DNA from: Picocystis sp. L7
Lineage: Eukaryota; Chlorophyta; Picocystophyceae; Picocystales; Picocystaceae
Length of the DNA: 64,000 bases
NCBI GenBank assembly: GCA_020975725.1
Contig: QXJR01000021.1
Location: 310,001-374,000 of the forward strand
Reading direction: 5' to 3'
Shown: positions 20,831-33,136 of the stretch, one piece after another
Layout: each line of letters starts with the position of its first letter
Numbering within the stretch: position 1 is the stretch's first letter
Notes under the pieces: model-generated
What the model saw: only the letters and a program-made list of their open reading frames with translations
What the model was told of the DNA's origin: nothing
The model's database searches: none
Made by a program: the position numbers and the translations under genes

Positions 20831-22681
20831 TCACTTGATGTAACCGATTCTACGCAGCGCCTGGCGCGCCAGTTGTGCGCTTTTCGCATCGACGGGTCCT
20901 TTCGAGTGCCACAGGACGTGTCCGTCGGGCCGGCACAGCACCACACCGTCCAAATGCGCGCCCACACCTTCGTACCAGTCCCCTTGCACGTCCACGCACA
21001 CCTCCATGCCACCTCTGGCGCACTTGGCGCGCGTCTTCTCGTCGGCGTCGGGACGCAGGACGCGCACGGCGTGCACGGGGACGACCTTTCGCAGGCTCCT
21101 GGCGAGCTCGGCCTGCTTCGCTTCTTGGCCGCAGATCATCACAAACGCAACGTCGGATCGGTGGAAGAGCGACAGCGTGCTTTTCTGCGTCCTGCTCTTG
21201 GCGCCGGTCATCCAGGCGTGCGGCACGCGACGTCCATCGACGATCGTCGGCACGTACGTCTCTGCGTCGGGTCCATCGTACGTGGTTCCGAAGTCCTGTT
21301 CGGGAAAGTGGAGGCGCAGTGTGCGTCCCTCTTCCATCAAGCGACGCACGCGTACGTGTCGGAAGCGAGACAGGTGCACCTGCTGCCTTCCGACGGCCAT
21401 GGCCGCTTCGAACGCCGCACGTCGCCATTCCGTCGGCAGCCCAGGAACCGCCTCGACCGCGTCTGCTGCGGCCTGGGCGCGCTTGGGATCGAATCCCAGC
21501 GCTTTGGGAACCCTCAAGGCGTCCTCCAGGTTGTCCAAGCTCCGTCTCAGCGCCACCTGCGCCGCGCCGCGCCTCTCTCGCGCGTACGAGTGCAGCAGGG
21601 TCGGACGCGCACGTCCCTGCAGCACCGACGCCATCTTCCAGGCGAGGTTGTGTGCGTCTTGGATGCCTGCATTCATCCCGAATCCGCCGGATGGCGGAAA
21701 CAGATGCGCGGCATCGCCCACCAAGAACACGTTCGGGTCGGAGAATCGGCTGGAGACCGCGCCGGCCATGGTCCATGGACGTGCGTCCAACACCTGCACG
21801 TCGGAAAGGGAGGTTTGAACGCACGCCTGGACGGCCTCGCGGGACGTGGCGTCGTTCCATCGTTCCAAGGGCTGCAAGCGCGGGAAACGAGGCACTTGGA
21901 GCACGAACTCGCCTCGCTCGAGGTCGTGTGCGACGAGCACGCCCACCAAGGACGCGTTGGTCACGAAGTAGAGCATGGCTGGACGCGTGGTCAGGAGCTT
22001 CTGTCCCAGTTCGGCGGAGGTGAAGTGCACGTTCATCAGGTGCTGCATGCACAGGTCTCCTTCCATGGCGGCGCCCATCTGATCTCGCACCGTGGAACGT
22101 GCGCCATCGGCGCCCACGAGGTACGCGAAACGTCCGGCGTCCACCACCTCGCCGTGCGGACCAGCAGCCACGCGCACGTGCACGCCGGATCGATCCGATT
22201 CGTATCCCACCACGTGGGCGTCGAATCGCACGTCCGCACGTCCACCTTCCTGCGCGCTTCGGAGCAGCATCGGCAGGAATCGATGCTGTGCGAGGTGCGC
22301 GGCCGAGTGTTCGGACAGGTCGCGCTTGCCGTTGGTGCCTGGTGGTGGTTTCTTCGCGTCTGGATGCTCCACCACGCCGAACACGTCCTCTCGATCCACC
22401 TTCCTGCAGTACACGAACCTCCTCCAGAGGCTCTCGGACGGCGATGCGCTTCGCACGCGTGCGACGAGCGTGGGATCCCACGCGTCCAGGACCTCCATGG
22501 TCCTGGGCGCCACGTAGTGCGCCCTGGGATGGCGCGAGAGGTGCTTTTCCCTTTCGAACACCACCGTGGACACCCCCAGCTTCCCCAGCATGGCCGAAAG
22601 GGCCAATCCCACCGCTCCACCGCCCGCCACCGCCACGCGCGTGCGCTCCATCCGCGCAGGAATGGCGCGCGTCCTGGCCAT
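20831..22681 (-). CDS. FAD-dependent monooxygenase, aromatic hydroxylase (PheA/TfdB) type
   Basis: A single-exon gene, 616 aa from the ATG at 22681 (the frame also opens at an ATG at 22780). It has the Rossmann FAD motif 'VAVAGGGAVGLALSAMLG', the DG motif 'YLVGADGARSTVRDQ', the GD motif 'VFLVGDAAHLFPPSGGFG' and a C-terminal thioredoxin-like domain ending 'VLCRPDGHVLWHSKG', the set of phenol/pentachlorophenol-type hydroxylases. It should hydroxylate an aromatic or quinone-like substrate using NAD(P)H. The short Arg-rich leader may target an organelle. A TATA-like 'TATTCATA' lies at 22785-22792 (minus strand), favouring the 22681 start. A poly(A) signal AATAAA is at 20751-20756. The stretch is very GC-rich, so long antisense frames appear. 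Confidence 0.82.
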   Translation of the reverse strand: MARTRAIPARMERTRVAVAGGGAVGLALSAMLGKLGVSTVVFEREKHLSRHPRAHYVAPRTMEVLDAWDPTLVARVRSASPSESLWRRFVYCRKVDREDVFGVVEHPDAKKPPPGTNGKRDLSEHSAAHLAQHRFLPMLLRSAQEGGRADVRFDAHVVGYESDRSGVHVRVAAGPHGEVVDAGRFAYLVGADGARSTVRDQMGAAMEGDLCMQHLMNVHFTSAELGQKLLTTRPAMLYFVTNASLVGVLVAHDLERGEFVLQVPRFPRLQPLERWNDATSREAVQACVQTSLSDVQVLDARPWTMAGAVSSRFSDPNVFLVGDAAHLFPPSGGFGMNAGIQDAHNLAWKMASVLQGRARPTLLHSYARERRGAAQVALRRSLDNLEDALRVPKALGFDPKRAQAAADAVEAVPGLPTEWRRAAFEAAMAVGRQQVHLSRFRHVRVRRLMEEGRTLRLHFPEQDFGTTYDGPDAETYVPTIVDGRRVPHAWMTGAKSRTQKSTLSLFHRSDVAFVMICGQEAKQAELARSLRKVVPVHAVRVLRPDADEKTRAKCARGGMEVCVDVQGDWYEGVGAHLDGVVLCRPDGHVLWHSKGPVDAKSAQLARQALRRIGYIK

Positions 22682-23200
22682 TGCTCGGATGGACCGCGAA
22701 TGGACCGTTCGTGGACCGCAGGGATCGACGGTCCACGCCAGGGTGGTCCCCACCACCGGTCCGGGGAGGGTCCCCGACACGGGTATGAATAGCGAGGGGA
22801 GCTCGAGGGGGGCGTCTGGGGGGCGTGGCGACCCCCTGTGGCCCTGCGACCGGGGAGGCGGGGCGAGGACCCACGTGCGAGGATCGGATCCGACCCGTCA
22901 CGTGCCCACCCGGGGCGCCGTCCGCTCCGAGGCCGTGGTGCTGCCACGTGGCACTCGGGCAGCCGGGTGCCACGTGGCATGCGAAGGCGGCGGGGAGCGC
23001 GCCAGGCGGGAGACCGAGCAGCGAACACCGTCCGCCATGGCCGGCGGAGGGATCGCGGCACCCCGACGCGAGACGCGGTGTGGTCCGAACCGAACGTGGT
23101 ACTTCGTCCACGATCTTCTTTTTCGTCCGGAGGGGAAGGGCGTGGATCCGAAACGCGCGGATCGGAGGACCAGGGACGAAGGGACGGAAGCGAACGTGGA
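22682..23200. other. GC-rich intergenic stretch
   Basis: Promoter side of the FAD monooxygenase and 3' side of the UBX gene, both on the minus strand. It holds the G-box pair listed next. The long open frames crossing it on both strands follow from high GC and have no domain. Confidence 0.5.
22874..22979. promoter_or_regulatory. Pair of palindromic G-boxes
   Basis: The 12-base palindrome TGCCACGTGGCA occurs twice, at 22942-22953 and 22968-22979, 26 bases apart. Two further CACGTG cores lie near 22874 and 22898. CACGTG is the core of plant G-boxes bound by bZIP and bHLH factors. Position, about 260 bases upstream of the monooxygenase start, suggests control of that gene. Confidence 0.45.
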
Positions 23201-24668
23201 CTACAAACTCTCGATGAAAAAGACCTCCTGGGCGCCCGTGAAGCCGGCCTCGGAAAACGTACGGGAAGTGTCGGCCTCCAACACGCGGCGGGGAAACTGG
23301 GCCACCAAGCGGTACGTGTGGGGATCCACCGCCCCCTGCAGATCCACGAAATCGAACAGGTGCTTCGCTGGATGCTCCTGCAGGAACAAACGCGTGCAAC
23401 GCCGACCGTCGGGTAGGCGAACCACGCATTCCATGGCACCGTCCGTACCTCTGGTGGGCTCCTCCGGCAACACGCTCGCCTTTCGTTCCAACAGCTCCTG
23501 CTTCTCTGCTTCGAACCTCGCACGCTCCGCTTCCGCACGCTCCTGCTCTTCCCTTTGCAAGGCCAGCTGCCTCTCGGCTTCCTCCGCTTTCCTCTTGTTC
23601 TCTTCCTCCCTCTGTCGATCCATGGCCAAGGATTCCTCGTACGCTGCATCCTGCTCGTTCCTGAGGGATCGACGCGCGTGAGAGGTCGGGGAAGGCGGAG
23701 CCGCCGTTCGATACGCGCGATTCGCGTAGTTGCCTTGGTACGGGATTCCCAGCATCGCGGCCTCCAGCATTGCTGCCTCCTCTCGATCCACATCCGTGGG
23801 AAGCTCTGCCGATGGTGAATCTCCTGTTTCCTGAGGGATCCTGAAGAACGGCGGAGGAAATCCGGCGAGTCCCATGCTGTCGGGTAGAAAGCCGCTTGAT
23901 CGTCCGCGTGCGAAGCTTTCTTCCAAACCGTTCCCGGTGGCCGGTCCGCCTTCCTCTGCTTGCCGTTCGCTGGACAAGATCCCCATTTCTCCCAAGACGT
24001 CCGAATCGCCTTGGATGCCTGTGGTGGGCATCGCACCCTCCATTTCGGCGTCCACGTGGACGTACCCGTCCTCGTCCGTCCCCGCCGTTTTCATGGACTC
24101 CATGATGGCGTGCCTCACCATCTCCTCCTCGATGGAGATGACCTCGTGGGATCGATCGGGCGGCTCCGTCGGCGTGGTCGCAGGTTCGTCGTCCACCACA
24201 ATCGCCTCGTTCTCCGCGTCGTCCACCTCGATGGCGTCCTCGTGGGACGTCCTAGCCCCATCGGAAGCGTGGATGGCGGGTTCGGAACGGCGCACGGCGC
24301 GAACGAGTCAGCTTTCCGCACGCGGAAACCGGGCAGCTTCGGCGCGATGGAAGAACACGGAACGTTCGCCTCGGATCGTTTCGTTCGATGCACTCTCCGT
24401 CGTCCACGCACCCTCCGTCCGTGCGATCCGCTCTCTCTCCGCCTGCTCTTCCGACGTGTGCCGCCACGGCACGGTGCAAGTCCCACTCGCACGCCTGTTC
24501 GTCGGTTCCATGCCGTCGTTCCCAAACGTCAGCGTCGGCTTCCTTCGCCTTCTCCCTTCCGCTCTGCGCACCGGTCCTCACCTGGAGCACCTCCACGGCT
24601 CGATCCACGTCGGACGTGCGCGTGATCTCCAGGAACGACTCCACGGCGGCGGCTTGGCGCGTGTCCAT
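23201..24668 (-). CDS. UBA-UBX protein (PUX8/SAY1/FAF type), CDC48 cofactor
   Basis: A spliced gene: exons 24668-24582, 24494-24412 and 24251-23201 (406 aa), introns 87 and 160 nt, donors GTGAGGAC and GTGCGTGG. Exons 1-2 join to a UBA-like domain ('AAVESFLEITRTSDVDRAVE' ... 'ACEWDLHRAVAAH'). The middle has UIM-like helices ('EEEMVRHAIMESMK') and the motif 'EQDAAYEESLAMDRQREEEN' followed by a coiled coil, typical of this subfamily. The C-terminal UBX domain (about 320-406) has 'YRLVAQFPRRVL', the FPR loop that contacts CDC48/p97. The protein should bring ubiquitylated clients to CDC48. An ATCGATA cluster lies immediately upstream. Confidence 0.85.
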
Positions 24669-24741
24669 GGCGCTGAAATCGCGTCCTTCCGCCTTGGTTT
24701 GTGGCGCTTCTTCGTGCTCGTGCCGAAGCCAGACCCCTCCC

Positions 24742-24989
24742 ATCGATACCTCCCTCCCCAAGGTATCGATCCCGAGGGAGACGATCGGCACTTGCATCGA
24801 TACTTCGTTTCCCGAAAAGATATCGATGGAGGTCGAGCCCTCTTCGCATCGATACCTTCCTTCCGAACTGCGATCGATCGATCCTCGAGATCTCGTTCCG
24901 TTCGATCGATATCTTACCACGGGGACCGTGCCCTCCCATCTCCCCCACCCGGTGGTCCCCTCGTCCCCCGAAACGCCCCTCCATCGATA
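24742..24989. promoter_or_regulatory. Cluster of seven ATCGATA elements in a divergent promoter
   Basis: ATCGATA (or its complement TATCGAT) begins at 24742, 24764, 24796, 24821, 24848, 24905 and 24983, plus a GATCGATCGATC run near 24871: seven copies in 248 bases. The cluster starts 74 bases upstream of the UBX gene start and ends about 400 bases before the SET2 gene start. In Drosophila the related TATCGATA is the DREF/BEAF site; no such factor is established in algae. Confidence 0.5.
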
Positions 24990-25390
24990 CTTCGGGGATC
25001 GGGATCGAAACCTTTCCACCGTAATCGCGATCTTGGTTCCAAAGGTCTCGATGGGCCCGAGTCCGGTGGGGCTGGAGCACGGGGACGTGCGCCACTTCCA
25101 TCGCGATTCCGCGCGTCGAAGCGACCTCCAGGCGCGCTCGAACGGCGCATTTGCGACCTGGAGGTGACCTGGAGGCCTTCCTGGGACCCGTCAGGTGCGT
25201 CCACGCGATCCCAGAGGTTCGACGGAGGGAAGGAGGACGGAACGCGCGAAAGATGGAGCGAAGCACGGAGCCGTGGCGCTGACCAGACACGCGTCGCGCC
25301 GAAACACAGGCCATTGGTGGACGCAGAAGGGACGGGAAGAGGCGATGGTGATGCAGGCGGACGTCTCGTTGGACCGTCGACCGACTGGAC

Positions 25391-27837
25391 ATGGACTGCC
25401 GGAAGAAGAGGTCGAACATCGCGCGGATGTCGGAGAGGTGCGTGGAGTGGACCGCCCGACCGCCGCGAGCGTTGATGCAAGGACGGCGCGATCTGAAGGC
25501 GGTCCATGAAGGCACGCTGACGATGGATGGGGTGCGAAATCGATGCAGCTCGCACGCGAGGGTCGAGAATCGAACGGGATGGGAGACTTGGGACCGCGAC
25601 CGGCCGTCCGACAGGTGCTGAGGAACCTGTTCGCCCATCGGAAACGCAAAGTGGTCGATGAGGACGACATCATGGTCTGCACGTGCGAGAGCGTGAATGC
25701 GGAGGGTGGAATGGGATGTGGAGAAGACTGCATCAATCGACTCATGTGCATTGAGTGCACGCCTGGATATTGTCCCTGTGGCGAACGCTGTTCGAACCAG
25801 ATGTTCACCGGGAGGCACTATGCCAAAATCGGGAAGTTCCGGTGCGGAAAGAAAGGGTTTGGGCTTCAAGCACTCGAGAATATAGCACAGGGTCAGTTCA
25901 TCATTGAGTACTGCGGGGAGGTGCTGGACGAAGGCGAGTACATGCACCGTAAAACAGAGTATGCATCCAAAGGAGAGCGTCACCACTACTTCATGAGCCT
26001 CGCCGGTGGCGAAGTGATCGACGCGAGACAGAAAGGAAACCTCGGCCGTTTCATCAATCACAGTTGTGATCCTAATTGCGAGACGCAGAAATGGATGGTC
26101 CAAGGAGAGCTGTGCATTGGGTTCTTTGCACTGAAAGACATCCAGCCATTCGAAGAGATCACTTTCGACTACAACTTTGAACGGTACGGTGAAAAGCCCA
26201 CACGGTGCCTGTGTGGGGCAGAACAGTGTAGAGGGTTCATTGGAGGTGGAGATATCCTGGGAGAGGACAGCATCAGCGAAGACGAGTTTGAGGAAGAATT
26301 GGAGCCGGTGTTTCTCGACGCAAAGGACGAGGGAGATGGCGTGGATCCAGATCGGCCCTTGAAAGGCTCCAAGAAGGCTGCAAAGGACAAAACGCCCGCT
26401 CGTGTGCAGCAGACCCGGTCAGATGCCAAAGCACGTGGGGGATTAGAGCCTTCCCCTCGAACCCGTCTTGTCAAGTTGTCGGAAGTCCAACGACGTCTTG
26501 CACCATTGCTGGGGAAAAACGGCGGTCTTGGTGGGGCCGACGACGCCCTCCCGCTGCTTCGACTGTTCAAGTTGGCCATGGCCGGGGAAGTTGTGGGTGC
26601 CAAGTCGACCTGGAACATCAGGGAATTGTCACTCATATTGGACGCAACAGAAAAAACCAGCACGCACACAGCACGTCAAGCACTTGTACGAAGCGGCATA
26701 CTCAACCAGTTGCACATGATTCTTACACACTTGGTTGAAGATGGTTCTGCCTCGGCTATCCTACGGAAAGCGCTGCGGATCATTGAACCGCTTCCCATGG
26801 ATTCCCACAAACTAGAGACGGTGCGTTCTGGACACGAGAAGCTGCCAGGGACCCTCCTCAAGTTAAGAACTCATCAGGATGGCGTTGTTCGAGAGAAAGC
26901 TACTGCTTTGGTGACAAGGTTTTGTATTCAAGACCCGACCCCGCAGAGGCCGGAGGTCGGCCGCATTGGAAACGCTCGAGGTGCTCCCGCTCCAGACAGG
27001 TTTGGAGCGAACGATAGGAAAACAGCCCCGTACCGAGGCGATGACCGAAGGTCTGGTGAGTTCCGATCGTCCACGCAGAAAAGTAGATCCCCTCCCCAGG
27101 GGATTGCATCTGGGCCGGGGGATGGCCAACGGTTCAATGGGCATGAGTACAGGAACGACAACACAGATTCGAAGCGAAAGAGGGATTTCGAGCAGGGATA
27201 TCGCCATCCTGTTTCATCAATGAACACGAGTTGGACCGAGGTAGAGAAGGACGTTGATCGGGTCCCACATAGGCGTGCAGATTATGACCATGCTGCGGGG
27301 AGCTGCAGGGGAGCTTCGTTCGGGTGCGACAGTTATAGCAATGCACCTTCTTTTGTTCCGAGCTCGCAGAAGAGGAACAAGGGAAGTCTTTCAGATCACG
27401 ATGCGAATGCACGGGAGAAGAGCAAGCCTCCCGCCCTTCGAAACGGGGATGGCCGTGCGTCCAACGAGGGAGTTCCTCGCGGTGCGACGGTGTCGGAACG
27501 TGTCAGTGGTCCGCTTGCTTCCCCCGCCAAGCCTGTGTTGCCGATGCCTGATTCTTGGGAGCAGCCAGACAGGAGTTTCGAAAAGGCTGTACACGCCATC
27601 GTGCGTCGTCGTTTGATGAAGTATGTGGAGGTGCAGGATCACCCCCTTCACATCCGCCTGGAGGAGGCCTCTGTCCTTCAATCCAAGGTATCGGAGTACA
27701 CGTTAACGAAGGAGCGTTCCTTCTGGGAGGAGAAGAAGCGCAAGGGCAAGTCCATCACCATCCGTCGTGAGAAGGTGGAACAGCGCGTGAAGGAGTTCGT
27801 GCGCGCACGGCTTCGCAAGGAGAAAGGTCTGTTGTAA
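25391..27837 (+). CDS. SET2-type histone H3K36 methyltransferase
   Basis: A spliced gene: exon 1 25391-25531, intron of 83 nt (donor GTGCGAAA), exon 2 25615-27837; 787 aa. Domains in order: AWS cysteine cluster (about 68-118, 'VCTCES' ... 'PGYCPCGERCSNQMF'), SET domain with 'FIIEYCGEVLDEGEY', 'FINHSCDPNCETQKW' and 'EEITFDYNFERYG', then post-SET 'RCLCGAEQCRGFIGG' (about 243-257). A helical LW/TFIIS-N-like region follows (about 345-450), then a long disordered stretch and a conserved-looking C-terminal helical region (about 705-787). AWS-SET-post-SET is the order of SET2/ASHH2 enzymes that methylate H3K36 on transcribed genes. Exon 1 is less certain than the rest. Confidence 0.85.
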
Positions 27838-28199
27838 CCGCGAAATCTTGGACCTCCCCCCTCCACCTCTTCCCCACCCCGATCTAGAGAATATTCGCAA
27901 GGGGTTCTTGGATCCGCGGTCCTCCCCCATTCCATCCCCTGCTTGTCCCGTTCCACCCTCCTTTCGCCTCTCCAATCATCGAGGAAACCACCGGGTTCGT
28001 TTCCCAACTAGAAGGGCGGTTCTCGAAGGAAGGGACTCACGTCCGACCCACCAAGCACGGCGCACGAGCGCAGTGCAACGCGTCGCAGGAGCGACCAGGA
28101 GGGCACAGAGCGGTCGTGAAGTAGGTGTGGAAGCGTCAGGATACGAGACCAAGAAGATCGAAGCGATCCGGAAGCGCACGGGCGAAAAAAAAGGGGAGG
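27838..28199. other. Short intergenic stretch
   Basis: This is 362 bases between SET2 and the prenyltransferase, both on the plus strand. I see no domain-bearing frame and no strong motif. The prenyltransferase frame is open upstream of its chosen start, with an ATG-free basic lead. Confidence 0.45.
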
Positions 28200-28991
28200 A
28201 TGCGAGCCGCAACGGTGCCTGCGGCCGTGGCTTCGCCCACCACCAGGCGCAGGAACGAAGCCACAGGGACGACTGCACCGGTTCCGCAGCACGTGGCGGT
28301 CATCATGGACGGAAACAGAAGGTGGGCATCCACCAGAGGGCTCCCCTCCGCAGCAGGACACCGTGCAGGAGCACAAGCACTCCGACACGCCGTCGAATCC
28401 TGCGCCAAAAACGGTGTCGCCGCCCTCACCGTGTTCGCGTTCTCGTCCGAAAACTGGAGGAGGGATCCCAACGAAGTCAAGGCGTTGCTCTCCATGATGG
28501 CTGCAACCTTGCGAAAGGAAGCACCGCGCCTGCGAAGGGAAGGGGTACGCTTGCACGTCGTCGGTTCCAGCCACAGGCTGCCCGTCAAACTGAGAGAAGC
28601 CTTGCAGGAAGCGCAGAGAGAAACCAGAGAAAACGATCGGCTGCTTCTAACCGTGGCCTTGGACTATGGAGGGCGGCAGGAAATCACCGCGGCGGCGAGG
28701 GCAGCGGCGGAGATGGTCCAAAGGGGAGACATCCTGCCCAGCGACATCGATGAAGCACTCCTGGATGCGTTGGTTTGTGCACGAGCAGCTCCAGAAGGTG
28801 CGCAGTACCCGCCCCTCGATTTGCTCGTGCGCACAAGTGGGGAGCAGAGGATCAGCAACTTCATGTTGTGGCATATGGCCTACACGGAACTGTATTTCAC
28901 CAATGTCCTCTGGCCGGACTTTGGACCGAAAGAAATGGACGCAGCACTGCAATACTTCAGGGAGAGGAAGAGAAGGTTTGGCGGGGGCTAG
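28200..28991 (+). CDS. cis-Prenyltransferase (undecaprenyl-diphosphate synthase family), probably plastid
   Basis: A single-exon gene, 263 aa from the ATG at 28200. The N terminus ('MRAATVPAAVASPTTRRR') is short, acid-free and Ala/Thr/Arg-rich, as for plastid targeting. Family motifs are all present: 'HVAVIMDGNRRWA' (catalytic Asp), 'AGHRAGAQALR', 'LTVFAFSSENWRRD', 'LTVALDYGGRQEI' and 'DLLVRTSGEQRISNFMLW'. The enzyme condenses isopentenyl diphosphate into cis-polyprenyl diphosphates: undecaprenyl carrier for peptidoglycan in bacteria, dolichol or plastid polyprenols in plants. Its presence beside MurG 26 kb away is noted in the findings. The frame is also open from 28125. Confidence 0.88.
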   Translation: MRAATVPAAVASPTTRRRNEATGTTAPVPQHVAVIMDGNRRWASTRGLPSAAGHRAGAQALRHAVESCAKNGVAALTVFAFSSENWRRDPNEVKALLSMMAATLRKEAPRLRREGVRLHVVGSSHRLPVKLREALQEAQRETRENDRLLLTVALDYGGRQEITAAARAAAEMVQRGDILPSDIDEALLDALVCARAAPEGAQYPPLDLLVRTSGEQRISNFMLWHMAYTELYFTNVLWPDFGPKEMDAALQYFRERKRRFGGG

Positions 28992-31514
<2,523 letters not shown>

Positions 31515-33136
31515 GCATTCTCTACCTTTGCAATCACATTCTGATACTAAATTGGCACTCTGCAAGAGATCCTTTGTACTCAGGAAACCATGGTTTAATC
31601 AACTGAAATATACCTCTTGAACCTCTTCATGCATTTCCTGAGTTAAGTTGCCTCTTCTGCAGTCGTTACTCAAAGATCTGTTGAGCACATTGCACACTTG
31701 TTATGGTGCACTTGCAATGTGAGCCTACTCGTTGTTGTACTCTGTAGCTTAGTACAAGCTTTTGGGCAGAACATGCCTGCAAGAGAAAACCTACTGTGGG
31801 ATCTACCTAGTATCTTTCTGCCTTGTTGCTATTGCCTACAGCAACATCGAGCTTGTGGTACTTCTGTTGAAGGAGGACTCTTCTTTGAATTCACTGTGTA
31901 GCATGCAAGTTGCTCCAGTAAGATCTGGGGTTGAGATGGCGCAGTCTAAAGACATTGAACCAGATTTCCAGCAACAAGAATGTATTCTAGGTTTGGGACT
32001 TGGATTCACAGATTCAGCTATAACAGAGGGACCCCAGGCAAACAATGCTGCAAGTGCAAGGCATTGTATCATGAACCAGCCAAGACGACTGCTTGCTCTT
32101 GCAGTTTAAGTCCTGGATTTCATCTTGTTTGGAAGCTGGTAAATGTTTTGTTTGGTACACCCTGTCCACACGTATTTTTTTCATTACTCAAAGGTACGCA
32201 CATCAATGCAGCTGGATGGAACATCATCCTCTGAAAGTCACCAAAGGGCACAAGGTCTAATTCTTGTCTACACTATAGTGCCTCGTACCCTTTCTTTGCT
32301 CGTGCTTCTCCAAATGTCTGTGCACACCATGTTTCTCTGAATTACCTCTTACCAGTATATTTGGACTGGTAGAAATGCTGGCTTTGCCTTACTAGTATGA
32401 GGCATCAGGCCTATCTTCCTGCTGTTGTGCATAGTGCACAACTAGGGCTGGCATTGCTCACCTGGTAGACAGCAGTTGAAGAGGTGGCTGTAGGAATGAA
32501 TAAACCATTCCTTCCCTACCATTGCAATCTGCATCCACGATGTCTTCGGCCTGTCACGCACCTTGCCCGCTTCAGCCACCTGAATGTGCGATACCATATT
32601 GACCGCTACCATCTCCGTGCTCAGAAGTAGGATGTTTCGGCGAAAGTCACCCTCCCCTCAAGCACCGGTTCCAGTCATCCGGTCTTTGAATCGTTCGTCG
32701 CCCTTCCCTGTAAGTCTGCAACCATCCTGTAGCTCGACAGATCCAGGAAGAAAACCTCCTAGAAATCACCTCATCCTGGTGCCCTCTTCCTCACCCAGTA
32801 CATCCGACAATGGCAGAGCCGACGCCTTTTTGTCCGTGTACATTTGCACCATTTTTCGAAGGTTCTCCTCGAATCGATCTTGGACATTCCTGAGTATTGG
32901 CCGGTTCGCCCCACTTTCCGCCCCGGGGTCACTCATCGTTGGACGTATCTGCACCGTCCCTTTGATCCATCGGAGGGTCCAGGGAGGGTCTAGACAAGGA
33001 CACGGATCGATCCTTGAACGACAGCCAGCCACCAGGGACCGTCCATGCCGTGCCGAAAACCATTCTGTCCACGTGTCCACTCCTTTCCATCGTTTGTGGA
33101 CACGTTGGGGTCGCAGGTCCCAGTTGAAACTTGGCC
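31515..33136. other. Intergenic stretch, 1.6 kb
   Basis: A/T-richer between about 31.5 and 32.6 kb, then normal composition. It holds the 3' end of tubulin and the promoter of the first subtilase. Open frames are short or shadows. The duplicated block begins at about 33070 inside it. Confidence 0.45.

Noticed and set aside
20850-23429. Very long antisense and alternative frames (up to 859 codons)
   Set aside because: They follow from high GC over the monooxygenase gene and spacer; none has a domain, and the FAD motifs identify the real frame.
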